A stretch of DNA of 64,000 nucleotides from the NCBI GenBank assembly GCA_900239685.1, contig OENT01000441.1, forward strand, positions 1 to 64,000, written 5' to 3'. Each line of letters begins with the position of its first letter. Position 1 is the first letter of the stretch. This stretch comes from Rotaria macrura (taxonomy: Eukaryota; Rotifera; Eurotatoria; Philodinida; Philodinidae). Positions 25,773-39,470 of this stretch are shown piece by piece. A model generated the notes under the pieces. That model was not told the DNA's origin. It searched no databases and was given only the letters and a program-made list of their open reading frames with translations. A program made the position numbers and the translations under genes.

Positions 25773-26654
25773 ATGAATATTAGGCATTCTGTTGTATTTC
25801 TTTTCTTTTTCATTAACTCCATATCAGGCTTTCCATGGTTCAATTTACCATTGAATCAACAAACAAAAATGAAAACTAATTCAACGACTACACATCAATC
25901 GTCTTTTCATGAGCAACAAACTACACATCATAGTGAGAGTAATGCAAATTCTATTCCAATGCTTCATCGTCAAATCATAATTATTTCAAATAAATACTTG
26001 AACAATTCGTTTATTGAAAGAATTATCAATGGAATAAAAAATCGTTTGAAGAAAACTAGTATTTTTCATTATCAAGGCAATACGATCATGAAGAAAAATA
26101 ATCAACCAATTCAAAACAACCATCTACAAAAAATTACCTATGATCAATGGCATCGATTTTTCAATAACTCAATAGCTTTTCATCAACCCAATCACATCAT
26201 CAATCGTACATCAGCGAGACGCATTCGTCAAAGATTACTCTCTGTTGTTCGAAATGATACAAATAAATCAAGATTAATTCAGTATGCTGCTCATCGTATT
26301 CATTCTCCAGTTTCAATACTACAGATGATTGTTGCTAAATCGAACCATGACAATAATATTCATCCATATCTATATCGATCAACACATGGAAAAACAAGTG
26401 TAATACATCGAAACACAAATCTTCTTTTTCGTCGTACAACACAACGAACTGGCATTAACCGTATTCAATATCGTCAGCGAGTATTGGCCGATTATTATGC
26501 TCAACAACCATTGAAAGTCTTTGATCAAAATAAACGAAATACTTCCTATATTCATTACAATACTTACTCAGTTATGACAAAACGAAAACTACAAGAGAAG
26601 TCAAATAAAATGTATACCACGAAAACCATTCGACAACATGGTTTTCATACGTGA
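25773..26654 (+). CDS. Orphan secreted, basic, cysteine-free protein
   Basis: A single exon encodes 293 residues from the first ATG. The start MNIRHSVVFLFFFINSISG is a clear signal peptide with probable cleavage after SISG or just beyond. The mature part has no cysteine and is very rich in Asn, His, Gln, Thr, Arg and Lys, with several N-glycosylation sequons (for example NST, NNS). Short basic amphipathic stretches occur (RIINGIKNRLKK, RRIRQRLLSVVRN). No transmembrane helix follows the signal. I recognise no family. The 880-base uninterrupted frame in AT-rich DNA, with a proper signal at its start, argues that it is real. It may be a structural or extracellular matrix component or a precursor with basic cleavage sites (both guesses). 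Confidence 0.6.
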   Translation: MNIRHSVVFLFFFINSISGFPWFNLPLNQQTKMKTNSTTTHQSSFHEQQTTHHSESNANSIPMLHRQIIIISNKYLNNSFIERIINGIKNRLKKTSIFHYQGNTIMKKNNQPIQNNHLQKITYDQWHRFFNNSIAFHQPNHIINRTSARRIRQRLLSVVRNDTNKSRLIQYAAHRIHSPVSILQMIVAKSNHDNNIHPYLYRSTHGKTSVIHRNTNLLFRRTTQRTGINRIQYRQRVLADYYAQQPLKVFDQNKRNTSYIHYNTYSVMTKRKLQEKSNKMYTTKTIRQHGFHT

Positions 26655-27266
26655 TTCAGTGTCAAACCAGGGAAATCTCGATTAATTTCGAGATGAGAAA
26701 AATCGTGAACAGTTTCAATCTTATTTTTATTTTATTGTTTTCATATTTTAATCAATAATTCTTTTTATAATCATTCAAAAATGTAATGCTCGGTTTTGGA
26801 AACAGATTTAATTACAATAGTTATTTCATTAAACACGTTGTAGATTTTTAATCGATATGTTTACATCGTACAAAGTCTTCATGAAGATACATTTCAATGT
26901 TTTGAAAATCTAAATATATATTTTAATTTTTTTCCCCATCATCCATTTTCACTGAATTAAAAGAAAACAATCTATTCGAATTCAAATATTGTTATGTTCA
27001 TATACGTATATTCAAAAACACAACTTGAAAAATTTCAAAAGCAACAACAAAAAACAAACTCAATACTTTGATTACAACATAAAAATTGCAATTTATAGAC
27101 ACAGACACAAAACAAGGAATGTAATTCAGACTTCTCTTATCTTATCTTTAACATTGTTAAGAGTATACTTTGCCTATTTCACTGAGAAATTTTTTCTTTG
27201 ATGTGACCCATGTCAGTTCGAATTCACAATATGGCCTTTAAATTCTCATGACTATTGATATTGATT
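26655..27266. other. Spacer between convergent genes
   Basis: Very AT-rich 3' regions of the secreted-protein gene and the minus-strand coiled-coil gene. Nothing else seen. Confidence 0.4.
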
Positions 27267-27878
27267 TCAATATCTTCGTTGTCGTTTAGCATTGAACATT
27301 TCATCATTGGTATACGTGTGTTGTCGACCATTGTTTAAGAACTGATCCATACGTAACCTTAATTGATGGTTGTCATGACGTAATTCATTTAATTCTGTGG
27401 AACTTTTCTTAAAGTCAGCTCTGCATTGATCATAATCATGCTTTAACAATGTCATATTATTGATTGTTGTTTCATGCTGTGCATGCAAGTGGACGTAATC
27501 ATGCTCACGCATATTTAATCTTTCTTCGGTTAACTGTCGTTTTTTGCGTTCAAGTAATAATTCACGGACTAGTGCGTGAACAAAAGGTGGATATTTCTCA
27601 GCATTACTTACAATTTCATCAATTGACGTTGGCATAACTGACGGATGAGGATAAGAATATTGTCGACTTAATTGAACTAAAAAATAGGCATAAAATCAAA
27701 CATAGTTGATGAATTGCAAAGAATAGAAACACTGACTGGAATGATGATGCCGTTCAATAGAATCAGCTCTTCTATTGTAATCCTTTGATCGATCACTAGT
27801 TCGACTTAGTTGACAATCACGTTTATTCATTGGTGAACGTGATCGAGATCGAGGACGTTTATGATGATAATGAAACAT
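27267..27878 (-). CDS. RS-rich, coiled-coil protein, unidentified
   Basis: Two exons on the minus strand (27878-27737 and 27676-27267) join in phase 1 over a 60-base intron to give about 183 residues. The N-terminus is basic with RS dipeptides (RPRSRSRSP) and His clusters, as in splicing-associated or nuclear-speckle proteins. A compact segment (MPTSIDEIVSNAEKYPP, FVHALVRELLLERK) leads into a long predicted coiled coil (LTEERLNMREHDYVHLHAQ through ELRHDNHQLRLRMDQFL). It ends with a basic tail AKRQRRY that could act as a nuclear signal. I do not recognise the family. A nuclear or RNA-associated scaffold role is inferred only from composition. Confidence 0.6.
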
Positions 27879-30800
27879 AATCTAGAGAACAGAGAATAAT
27901 TTACTAATTTTCTGTTCATCGATTTTCCATTCGCATAGTTATTCGTCGGGTGTATAAAGAATAGACTTAGGCATGAATAAGAACGAATATATACATAATA
28001 CATTCGAGTGTTGCATCGAACTCAGCATTTGAATTAACAAAAGACAATATTCTTTTTCGAAAGTATTATAGAAATTAGTTACAAGTAATAATGTTGACTA
28101 AATTTTTAAAAAAATACAATCAGTAAACATAGAATAGAGATATATCAGCTCATAGATTTTCATCGATTATCGAAAGTACGAAAAATAAATATTTATACTT
28201 CGAGATACTACCGATTTGAAATTTTGAAATGTAGAACTGTCGGATAATGTTAAACGTGCTCACGATATTCTTAGACATGGTTTCTCGTGATATCACTAAT
28301 TTGAATATTCTAGTGTTTCTTCTGAACACTGATATATCTGATAGTGAATAAAAATTTTTCGACATACCACTGAAATGTCAGTAGAACTTGAATTACAATT
28401 CGTTTCTGTCGTTAGTCAAAAGTTACTGCGTCGAGAAGAAATCAACTATATATAAACATTGTTTCATTAGTTCATTCGCTTAGGATAAACAGTAATCTTA
28501 TGTTTCGAGAAACAACATGAGAATGTAGTCTAGTTGAATGTAACACAATTCTTATCGCACATTGATAAGATTTTATATTTTTCACTTTTAGGTTTCTTGT
28601 GCATAGATTGAAAAACAAAACAGCATTTTCTAATTGTGAAAAATATAACTCATCTGAAATTCAGACAACAAGTCATTTTCTGTTTTGTACTTTACTCTAC
28701 TTTTTTGACGATTCGAGTAAAATCAATTATTATTTTTATACTCCACGCAATCTTTTTGTTTCGCTTCTCTGCAAGTTAATTATCGTTTGTTATCGAAAAC
28801 ATGACATTGATTTGAACATGCATGGTTTCACACGAATGTATTCAGAATTGTTATTGTTTCTTTTCTCAGAACTGAAAAATAAATATAATTATATTTAAAA
28901 AAATATGTAATAGAAAATGTACGCCATTGAAAACTATCATTCTAGGAGTATATATATAACATATGTTGTTTGAGAAAATAATCAAACTGAAATTGGCTCT
29001 CTGCGCAATTAACTAAATTATATTTATGATCAAAGTATACTGTTAAGAAGACATAAAATTTGAATAAATCATCATTGTCATCATGTTCATTTTTGAAGAT
29101 GATAACATTCAAACAAATAGTCACAAAGAATGTAACACGTCTATAACCCGGCCAAATATCTTGGCTGATTTTAATCGAAGGATTCTGTAACAAAATCAGA
29201 ATTAAAATCGATGGATAATTTTGATTATTCTAGATCATTGCTATATTAAAATTGATTATTTTGCAGCTAAATCAAAAAAATTATCAATCGATTTTGCTGC
29301 AGAATTATTCAATTAAAATGGATCAGAATGTTTGTCTGAGAAGATGTACTCTTGATAGTTACTCGTTTCTTTCGTGTACATAAGTCAATAGACGAGCAAT
29401 GTTTGCATACCTCTCGATAGTTTCTTATTCACTCGTTACAAAATCATAATTCTCAATACCTGTCAAAATCTACTATGAACAAAATAGGTCTTAGTACGAC
29501 TACGGAAAAAGATTACTTTGAATATTGAGAATGAAATCATCAGTATTTTATTTGTATTAAGAATACCGATATAGATGACATCTTTTGACCAAGTTTATGA
29601 TCGTAAAATTTTGAACAATAATATCTTCATCTCATATAGGATGATCTAGAACATTATGATGAATAGACAAGTGCAATAAACAGAAAAAACTAACTCACAA
29701 ATATGATTTTCGATTTCATAAAACTTGGTTATCAATTTCAGTCATAACATTATGATTGCTCTATGTGATATTCTAGCGCTTACAGAAAATAACATGAATA
29801 TACTAATAATAACTAATAAGCATTCTAATATTTTTTGCCCTTTTATAATTGGCCTAAATAATAGAACAGATTTCACTGCTGGTGCTGGTGCTGCTGCTAC
29901 ACTACACGTAGAACTCAATCGTCTGACCAATGCCTGTCCAATAGTCAAATAGTTATAGATGTCACTACATATTATTCATAATAATCAAGCAGGGCACTGG
30001 TGGTTGCTAAGAAAAACAGATTTAATAACGAGCGAAGCAAGATGGCAATGGCTTGTTTTGATTTATATTACGATGAATCTCCTCTCCTTAGTTCGTATGT
30101 AAATGCACTCATTATGAAACTTTTCAAGTTTAATTTTTCTAGAATTTCATTTAATAATAATACAACTTTTGATAGAGCATAATGAAACAAAAAAAAATTA
30201 ACATCCCATTTAGTACACACAGTGAAATGAGAGACTGTTTAAAGACGACACTCTTTAGTATATTTGATTGTTGACTCAGAGCAAACAAGCATCTAAGTTT
30301 GTCATTCTTTGTCTTCTGTGAACGAAAATAAAGACATGATGTAAACGTTGTCATTTATATATTAAAGTTTCGTTCTTCCTCAGTATCCATCTTCGCCCAT
30401 CGTTTGTTCAAGCGAAAATATTCCCTAATGAAAAATTGAAAGAAGTTTTTTTCTTTCCTTTCGAAGTTGTCAATCACTTTTAATTGAGAGAGAATTTTTT
30501 TATGAAACAAGTATTTTATCGAGTGTTCTTTTTCATTTCAATCATTTTTGTTTGTCAGATCTTAAAATGAACAAACATTTTGAAGACGACGTAAGTTGAA
30601 TATTACTTTTCCTCAAATGAAAAAGGTAGAATTTATCAGTCCGTAATCTCCAGGATTCAAGAATCAAACCCGATTATTTTCTCTTCCTTTATTCGCTCTG
30701 TGTCTATTCCTCCCTTTTCGTTATATTATTATTGCTCTATACTTGAATGGCTGCATGCATCGAGAGTAGAAGTGTATTGTTGCAAAAGAAAAAAAATGAA

Positions 30801-31091
30801 TGTACTGCCATTATAACGGTAACAACAACATAACAACAATGTGTATATTGACACTGGGAGGCGATTGATTTTGTTTCTTTTTTCGGAATATGTTTTTTCT
30901 CTTCTTAATCGTATTTTTGAAGATCTTTTGTCAGCATAATGGCCTTCGGTATCGAGCCTTCAACTATTCTGTTCAAAGAATTTCAATCATAAGATTTATC
31001 GAATAACATTATTTTTCAATCGACAAATTTATTTTATTAAAAATATTCATTTCCTGTCACACAATTAATAATAAAATATTCTTCAATCCAA
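27879..31091. other. 3.2 kb intergenic stretch
   Basis: No gene recognised. A short imperfect inverted repeat lies at about 29197-29302. Open frames here (for example 28599-28898 and 29725-29952) lack recognisable motifs or consistent exon boundaries. Confidence 0.45.
29197..29302. repeat. Short imperfect inverted repeat
   Basis: The segment around 29199-29225 (ATTAAAATCGATGGATAATT and on) is complemented by about 29268-29300 (AATCAAAAAAATTATCAATC and on), giving a stem of about 25 bases with small bulges and a loop of about 45 bases. Function unknown. Confidence 0.5.
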
Positions 31092-34000
31092 ATGCCAACA
31101 ATGGGCCGACAAAGAAGAGTTGGCTCAAGTGGATCAAGCGGTGGAGAATCATCATCGGATGATGATGCACCGTCAACTATACTTGGCAAATCGGCTATGA
31201 AAAAATTAGTCGAATTATCATTAAAAGATGATGAAGATACGATTGATTTTCAACCACCATTATTACCAGATGATTACGGTAGAGGAAAATGATATGTTTT
31301 ATGTATTAAAAAGCAAGTCAATTTCTAATCATTTTAATATTTATTTTCTGTTAAAGAAGAAGCAGGTGAATCAGATGATGACCGACGAATAATAGTACCG
31401 AGAACCATTCAATCATCAGCATCGGGAACGATTGATGATGAAATTGAGAATAGAAAACAACAATTACCAAAGAAAAAACGAAAAAGGTCTGATAGCTGTA
31501 AAATCATTTAGATTAAGTCGTATTTTTCGTATCTTATAGAGTTTGTTACATTTGTGTATCGATGTGCAAATATGAATGTGTACGCCGAGCAGCAAAACGA
31601 TTAAATTTTCGTGAAGTAGCTGATGAAGACGATTGGAATGTCTATTGGACAGATACGAGTGTTGGTATTGAAAGAGTTGCACAAATGAAAAAGTGGCAGG
31701 TTAGAATACATATTAAATATTTTGGAAGAGCAAAGACTCGAAAATTTCCAAACGAACTATTTCATGATGCTTGACCTATTCAAAATATATATTGGAATAG
31801 AGTGAGAGTTCGGGCATTAAAATCAGCAGAATGTTTCACTCTTGTTGCAAATTAAATGCATCGCATTTTTTTCTATGACTTCTCTCCATTCAACTACAAG
31901 TGAATTTTGACATGTTGCAACAAGTTTTTGCCTGTTGACGTAAATATCTCGAAATAAACTTGTTCGGCACAGATGATTGAAGTGTTGTTAAAAAAGATTT
32001 GTAAGATAGAGAGAATCATGTTATACAAAATACTTCATTTGCATGCGATCTTTTACTGAATGATAAAATAAAGCATAGATTAAAAAAAACACAATAGAGC
32101 AAGGAACATGTCTATGTTGCAATCATTGGTATTTATGTGAAGTTAGCTGGAAAATGCTTGGTTTTTAGATCCTTGTGTAAAGTAGAGGTCAATCTCGCGT
32201 AATTTTTAGTTACACGATTCTTGAGTCGTTAAAAAATTTCGTTATAGGTCAATAGTTATAATTTGTAATGAAAAAGAAAACCTACTGCGAAGTATTTGTT
32301 CTGAAAGAGCACTCTGATTAGGCAGTGATGCTCGAAAAGTTATCGTTTTTATGATACATAGAAATCGTGTAAAAATCTTGTCGTATAGTGTTATCTTGAA
32401 ACGTTTTGTCTATTCCGTATTTTTTTCTATTTTCTATTTTTTTAATTTTAAATAGAAAATAAATCATTTTCCTGGTATGAGTGAAATATGTCGAAAAGAT
32501 TCTTTAACACGTAACATGGCTCGTATGATTAAAATGTTTCCAAAAGAATATGCATTCTATCCGAAGGCTTGGTGTCTTCCAGCTGAGTATGCACATTTGA
32601 TTCGTGGTTGATTTTTATCTAATTTTGTTTTATTCATTGCTAAAACTGACACACTAGTTATGCTGATTTTGCCAAATATTATTCAGAAAAAAAATATAAA
32701 ACATATATATCAAAGCCAGATGTTGGTTGCCAAGGTCGTGGAATATTTATAACGAAAAATCCAACAAGAGATATTAAACCGTAAGACACATTACATAATA
32801 TAAGTGAATTCTTGACACATGATAGCATTGGTTTTTGCTTTTTCATTTAGAACTGATAATTTTGTCGTACAAGTATACGTGAATCGAGTATTGACATAGT
32901 ATTATTGAATGTATAGAAGAATATTAATTGGCCTTCTCTCTATTATTATTTTAGCCATTTTTACTCGATGGATTTAAATTTGATTTACGTGTTTATGTGG
33001 CTGTGACATCGTGTGATCCGTTTCGCGTATTCGTTTATAAAGATGGTCTTGCTCGTTTCACAACACAACAATATGAAGAACCATCCAGTTCAAATTGTGT
33101 ATGAAAAATAAAATTCATTCGATATAGTTTTAGTAGTTTAAAACTGAGTTTGACTAGAAATAAATTCATCAGCTCTCATAGTTTATTCATGGTACAATTG
33201 AGTCGAAACAAAGGAAGAAAACATATGTATTACTCTACTGATCTATCTATTGAGAAGTAATATAAATCAGAGAACATCACCAAGAATGATTTTTTTACAT
33301 CGTACTACTTTGAAAGTGATCCCCTGAAAACTTTTCGCATTCAAGACACGTTAAGTGGAGTCAAGTAGGCGATGAATTATTAGTGTAATGAAAAGGCTTT
33401 TACCATGTTTACCATCAGTGCCTGTGACAACTTATTTATGTTATTTTCAAAAAAGAAAATATATGTATGGATTCATTGGAAAATTTGTAGACAAACTAAT
33501 TCTTCCATTTTGATCAGCTGGAAAATATTTTTGAACAAATCAAACGCTGGAATAGTGCGCTCTTTTATTTCATATGAATTGATCTAACGTATCAGAGTTT
33601 TTATTTCAGATGCGTAAAGTAATTCATGAAACGTCAATGAATAGTAGTTGCAACAAACAAGTTCTATACAGTCACTATTGATAGTTCTATTTATTACTAT
33701 CGATTTTTACGTTAGATGCTTTTCAAAGGAATGCTGTATTCCGCTTTTTTTTTTCTATTCGAAAACAGGCTTTATTTTTAATCTCAGAAATCTCGTATGC
33801 ATGACAATATCAGTTTAAACAAGCCTCATATTTTCTCGACAAATTAGCCGATTGAAAAACTTTACCACATTTGAAAAAGTATATAAATTGTTGAATCATA
33901 GATGAAAATTTTATCAAATCTGCCCAAAATTCATCACTAATCGTCAACAACAGTAGACATAGTCAATACAAGTTCATATGCAAAACAAAATGAAAATAGT

Positions 34001-37000
34001 ACTAATTTCTACGGCGTAACTTTCAGGTTGTTTTGCTTGTGTTAGACGCTAACATAAAAAAAACATGTTTATCGTTAATATCAGTAGACTAATTCCATCC
34101 AGAAACGTTTGTGGACTTTTCAAGGTTTATTTTGTTCTATTAGAACAAGAATTACCAGACATTTGTAAAACTCATTTTAAACAAGGTCACAAAAGTCTGA
34201 ATTTTGATTATTAAAAAAATTCTTTCTCGTCGGTCTGAGGCGAACAAACATCTTGTCTAAAAGCTTTGCAATCAAAGATTGTTGTGTATATTTAAAATCG
34301 ATTGAAAACTTTTTTGAAACTGAATTCTATTTTATTATTTTGATTCCATGAATAATCTGATTTCAAACTTCTCTCTTTCAGACTGTTTTGAAATTAAGTC
34401 GTATTTTATTCGGATGACTCTTATTGATTGAAATTTATCTACAGATTTTTACTAATAAATAAAAATAGATTAATTGTTCGTAATCGACTAGAAGGAATTC
34501 ATAATTATCTTGACAATAAACAAGTCAAATAAATAAGCAGTATTGACATTAATAGCATATCCATGAATAACAGAGATGTCTGTCCATGAAAGCAAGGACT
34601 CTTGCTGGCGAAGTGTCATCCCTCGAGTATGTTAGAAATCTTTATAGTATCACAACAAATACAAAGTGTACTAAAATGTCAGAGTGCTTCTATTGAATCA
34701 TGATAGATGAGAATAAGTAGACAAATACGAATGTAATTCCATGACGCATTGAAATTATAATATGTAAATGACATAGCAAAGATGATATACTTTTGATTTA
34801 TGTTCTAAGGAGAATCATATTTGAATTTATGAAACAATTTCAACCAGCTTCTTTTGTTTTATCAAAAAGAAGCTCTCTAAAAATAGGCTATCGGGGCAGC
34901 ATGGTCTTATTACGGTCGCTGTACTAGGAAAATGTAGAAGTAAGAGTTATAATCTTATTAAAAAAACAATATTTCAATCGGCTTCAGCATTCGTTCAAGT
35001 AAATAATCATGCATTGATTCCTTGGAAAGGATTAGATTAAATATATGAACTCACACAATGAAAATGTTCGAGGGTAATACTTTTTAATGATGTAAAGAAA
35101 GAAAGAACGAGGATTACTTTTCTTCATACATACGGAATTGCTTAGTTTTCTTTTAAGTTATATCCAATAGCAAACAAGATACATATAGAAAATAGGGTTC
35201 AATAATAAAGTGAAATGATCAATTAGGTCAATAGGTTTTCAGTGCATAAGTTAACTTTTAGTCGAATTCTTAGTTTATCCAAAGAAAATTCCAATAGAAA
35301 TCTAGCTTACAATATATACGGAAATACTTTGACAAAAGTACTCGTCACATTATCAAGTGCGACTGTTCTACATGATGTTGAGCTGATGTCTTCCCGATGT
35401 TTGTTAGATAATAAAATGTCTGATCTAAAGCATGAGCACGTTTTTAATAAGCTGACATGTATTGGAATGATGATACATATAGAATGTTAATTACATCGAT
35501 GTCACTCTCTAAAAGAGTTTTTCATTGGGTAATTTATTACAAATTTGATTAAGCATATCCGTTTTTTACAGCACAATTTATTTACTGATAGATCGAATAT
35601 TTTTCATAGTTATTTTAATGAATATGTTGAAAAGTTTCAAAATAATACACCCATGAGATGTGATGGATGATGATTTATGAATCATGATTCCAGTACCTGT
35701 AAACTAGTCGAGGTCAGTTCAGTTTCATGTTGAGTTCAAAGTTCGTCATTGTGTGCATGCACCCCCAAAACTGCTACTAACAAAGTGGTTTGAGAAACGA
35801 ATTTGGAGTATTTCGTGGGATTTAGTTCAAGTGTCTAAAAAATACCATAATTAATGTTTATTTTCTTTCAGAAAGATATCTTTATGCATTTAACTAATTA
35901 TGCTATTCAAAAACGTTCCGATGATTTCGTTCGAGATGAAGATTCTGGTACGAAACGGTAAGAGAACAAGAAAATAAATCATTAAAAGAAAAAGAAAAGA
36001 ATTCATGTTTCTTTTCTATTCTTTTCAGCCGAATAACAACGATCAATCGATGGTTAACCGAACATGGTTATGACGTAGCTAAATTATGGATGGACATCGA
36101 TGACGTGATTTTAAAAGTTCTTATATCTGCACATTCAGTACTTAAACATAACTATCGTGCTTGTTTTCCGAACCATTATCGAGGTAGTGCTTGTTTTGAA
36201 ATTCTTGGATTTGACATATTAATCGATCGAAAATTAAAGCCCTATGTTCTCGAAGTAAAATTTTCAATGCCAAACAACTTAGTAGTAAACATGAATACGT
36301 TCTATGTTTTTTTCCCCAGGTAAATCATTCGCCAAGTTTCACAACCGATTCCAAACTTGATCGAGAAATAAAAGATGCACTTATATACGATACATTACTT
36401 CTATTGAATATGCCGGCAGCAGATAAACGTCGCTTTGTTGAAGAAGAAAAGAAACGTGCAAAAGAGCGACTATTTCAGAAAGTCAATAAAAAAGATAACA
36501 AATATCGTGAAGAACAAGAAGATCTCGCTCAACAATGGCAAAAAGAAATTGAGAAATGGGAAGATCAACACATGGGAAATTATCGACGCATTTATCCAGG
36601 CACTGATACAGCACAAAAATATGATAGATTTTATACACAATCGGGTACACTCTATTCAGAAACAGCCGCTTCAAAAGCTCGACTTGAACAAGCCAAGTAT
36701 GTTTAGTTATGCAAGAAATATATTAAGAAAAGATTTCTTGAATCGTCTATTCTTTAGAGCACAAATTGATGAATTACAAAGAAAACAAGATAAATTAAAT
36801 GCATTTAAAAATCGAAAATTAATGTCCGGTACAAGTAACAATAGTTCACGTGAAGTTTATGGCGAAAGTCCAACACGACGTCCACTACCATCTGTGAAAT
36901 CATCAAGAAGTTCATCATTTAATCGAACTCCATTGAAACGTCTCACAGCTGTAAGTTTTTATGCCACGAATTCTTTATGTTTTGTTTCTGTTTTCCTTCC

Positions 37001-39470
37001 CTATTCCTTGACTAATGTACTAATACGGAAAAAATTTATAGAAATTGGCCTTTTCTCATCGACAGCGAATGGTAAACCTATTGCACTTTTATTTGTTGCT
37101 ATCCTTTGTCTTTGCGTATTGTATTTACATGTATATACATATATCTATGACTGTCAATGATAAAACTCAATTTAAATGTCTATTATAATTATTTTTAGAA
37201 TACTAATCTAGCAATTACACCCGTTTCACCGCCTGGTGAAACAAGAAAGCCTATGGAAATTGACGAAAATGAAGAATTTGAAAGAATGACATTACTAAAA
37301 CAACGTGAAACTCTTCTACGAGGAATGGGTAGGAAAGAAAGAGTTAGACAATGAACTTTTCCAGATAAATATTATGTTTTTTTTTTCATTTGAAAACTAT
37401 CATAGGTGTTATCGATATGTGCCATCGATTGCTATTTGGTACGCCAGGAACCATGGCTAATGTACCGATTGTGACTAATATGAACACAACAATGAATCCA
37501 CAATATCATACTGCAGTAAGGAAATTTAACGACACAATATAATCTTGTTACTATCTCATGTAAACTCTATGATAACATATGAAAACATCTACATTCAACT
37601 GATAAATACAGTTAAGACAAAGTCCTAATCTGAAATCTTCAAGCAAGATACAATTATAGAAAACATCAGATCATATAATTCAATTGTTATTTTCACCGAC
37701 AAAATCTATAGATATGAAATAGAATTACTCATCAGATATGCGATCACGTAGTTCTAGATTCGGTCTTTTTCTTTGAGTTCTAAGTTGTGAGTGAATTTAA
37801 ATTTTCTAATGTTTTTCGACGAATGTGAATAATGAAGATTTTCAACAAGCATATTTTGTTGTATTATGCATCTAAAAACATTGTGATTCAATGCAAATTC
37901 TTTCTAAATCAAATGAATAATTGTGCTGTTTTCAATATGACTTACTTTTATGATTGAGTACATAAAATAGACGAAGTAGAAACCAATCTTTGAATCAAGA
38001 ATGGTTTTGATGGAATAGGAATTAAGCAATGATATTTATTGTTCAGAAGTCACAAATAATAACGTGTTCAACATATTTTACAGATATCGGTCCTTGCCGC
38101 AACGTCAAGTAACTTTTTCATTGTTGTTGAATAATAGTGAACATACACGAAAATTCTCACTTTCTTTAATCGAACACATGTCCTTCCAACTTTGACAGTC
38201 ACAAATTCGAATTAAATATGTCAAAATTAGGGAATCAAAGGAAAAAACACATTTGTGCTAGCAAAATAGATTTTGTTGTTAAAGAAAAAACGAATTGAAA
38301 CATTAAGTGAATGTCGTATAAGGAACGTACCACATGTCGTAACAGTCAGATTTCTATTCGTTTCAGTTTTTCTAGTATATTATTTTACATCATTGGAACT
38401 GTTCTGATCTATTTATTTTTAGCCTCAGATTGATATAGCTGATTCATCACAAAATCTATCTTTAATTCAATATGTTGGTTCAAAACTACCGAATGCGCAA
38501 TTAAATCGATATACAACAAATAATGGAACATCAACACAAGTGTTTCAACAATATTTCAACAGCCAACAACATCAATTGCAATCTAAATTTGACAATCGAT
38601 CAACAAGAAATGTACTCATCTTTTTCAGAGAAAACTTAACAATGCTTGATCATGTTTTTCATTTATTATGTTTATATATGCGAAGTCTTTTGTCTCTCTT
38701 GTTTTTCTTTTAGGGAACAACCATTTCACAAAATAGTTCGAGAAATGGTCGTTATCAACAAACATTACGTTCGTCAGAGAATAATCTACAATATAATAAT
38801 ATTAACCGTATTCTACTACCGACAAACATAATGCCCCAATTACAGACAAATTTATTACCTAAAACAGCTGCTACTTCCGCTAATTCAACGATCGATTCGT
38901 CGATAAGAACTAAAAGTGCAAATGCAATGCCACGTACACGGACAGGTCTGTTGGGATAATAAATAACAAGTAACCACATTCCAAAAAAATATTTGTGACA
39001 TGCATTTGGACAATATTCGATCTTCTTTTCTTGGTCTTCACATATTCTACACAAAAATCATGCATGAATACACCCATACATTTCTCTTCTTCTTCTTCTG
39101 ATTTTCTATTTACTATACACATACTTTCCAATGATTCTCTAAAACTGGTGAGTAGATTTGATAAAACAAATGTTGGATTGATCGAGAGCATATGTTTTCA
39201 TTTCATTTTCTTTTCATTCGTTTAGGCGGTCTCTATTTGGTTTCATGCGGTACTAATATAATGCGTCTTCCTGCAACTGGTAATCCAACGGGTGGAAGTG
39301 TTTCTCCTACGAAAGAGATAGCTGTTAATGGTTCATCAATATCCGTCGGAAATAAACTAGAATCTTTATGGGATCTTGCAGCACTTGAACAATTTAAACG
39401 ACTTCATTTAACAAAATTCTCATCAAATGATACTGTTATATCATCCACATCTTCACCAACGCCAAAATGA
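31092..39470 (+). CDS. Tubulin polyglutamylase, TTLL6/TTLL13-like
   Basis: Sixteen exons join in phase to about 899 residues: 31092-31278, 31357-31486, 31540-31699, 32456-32586, 32658-32780, 32851-32887, 32955-33098, 35872-35957, 36029-36254, 36320-36696, 36758-36950, 37199-37328, 37406-37515, 38423-38611, 38714-38945 and 39226-39470. The enzyme adds glutamate chains to tubulin tails on axonemes. The core follows TTLL order: CKYECVRRAAKRL, WNVYWTDTSV, KINHFPGMSEICRKD, FYPKAWCLPAD, TYISKPDVGCQGRGIFIT, PFLLDGFKFDLRVYV, MHLTNYAIQK, ACFEILGFDILID and VLEVNHSPSF. These cover the ATP-grasp fold and the cation-binding Glu/Asn. A basic microtubule-binding-type region (KKRAKERLFQKVNKK) follows, then a long disordered tail. 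The N-terminus is acidic and Ser-rich. Intron 7 is 2.8 kb. Confidence 0.93.

Noticed and set aside
28599..28898. 99-codon plus-strand frame
   Set aside because: Phe/Tyr/Leu-rich translation typical of AT-rich non-coding DNA, and no gene context.
35242..35490. 82-codon frame in the long TTLL intron
   Set aside because: Exons 7 and 8 of TTLL join precisely across it and it shows no domain.
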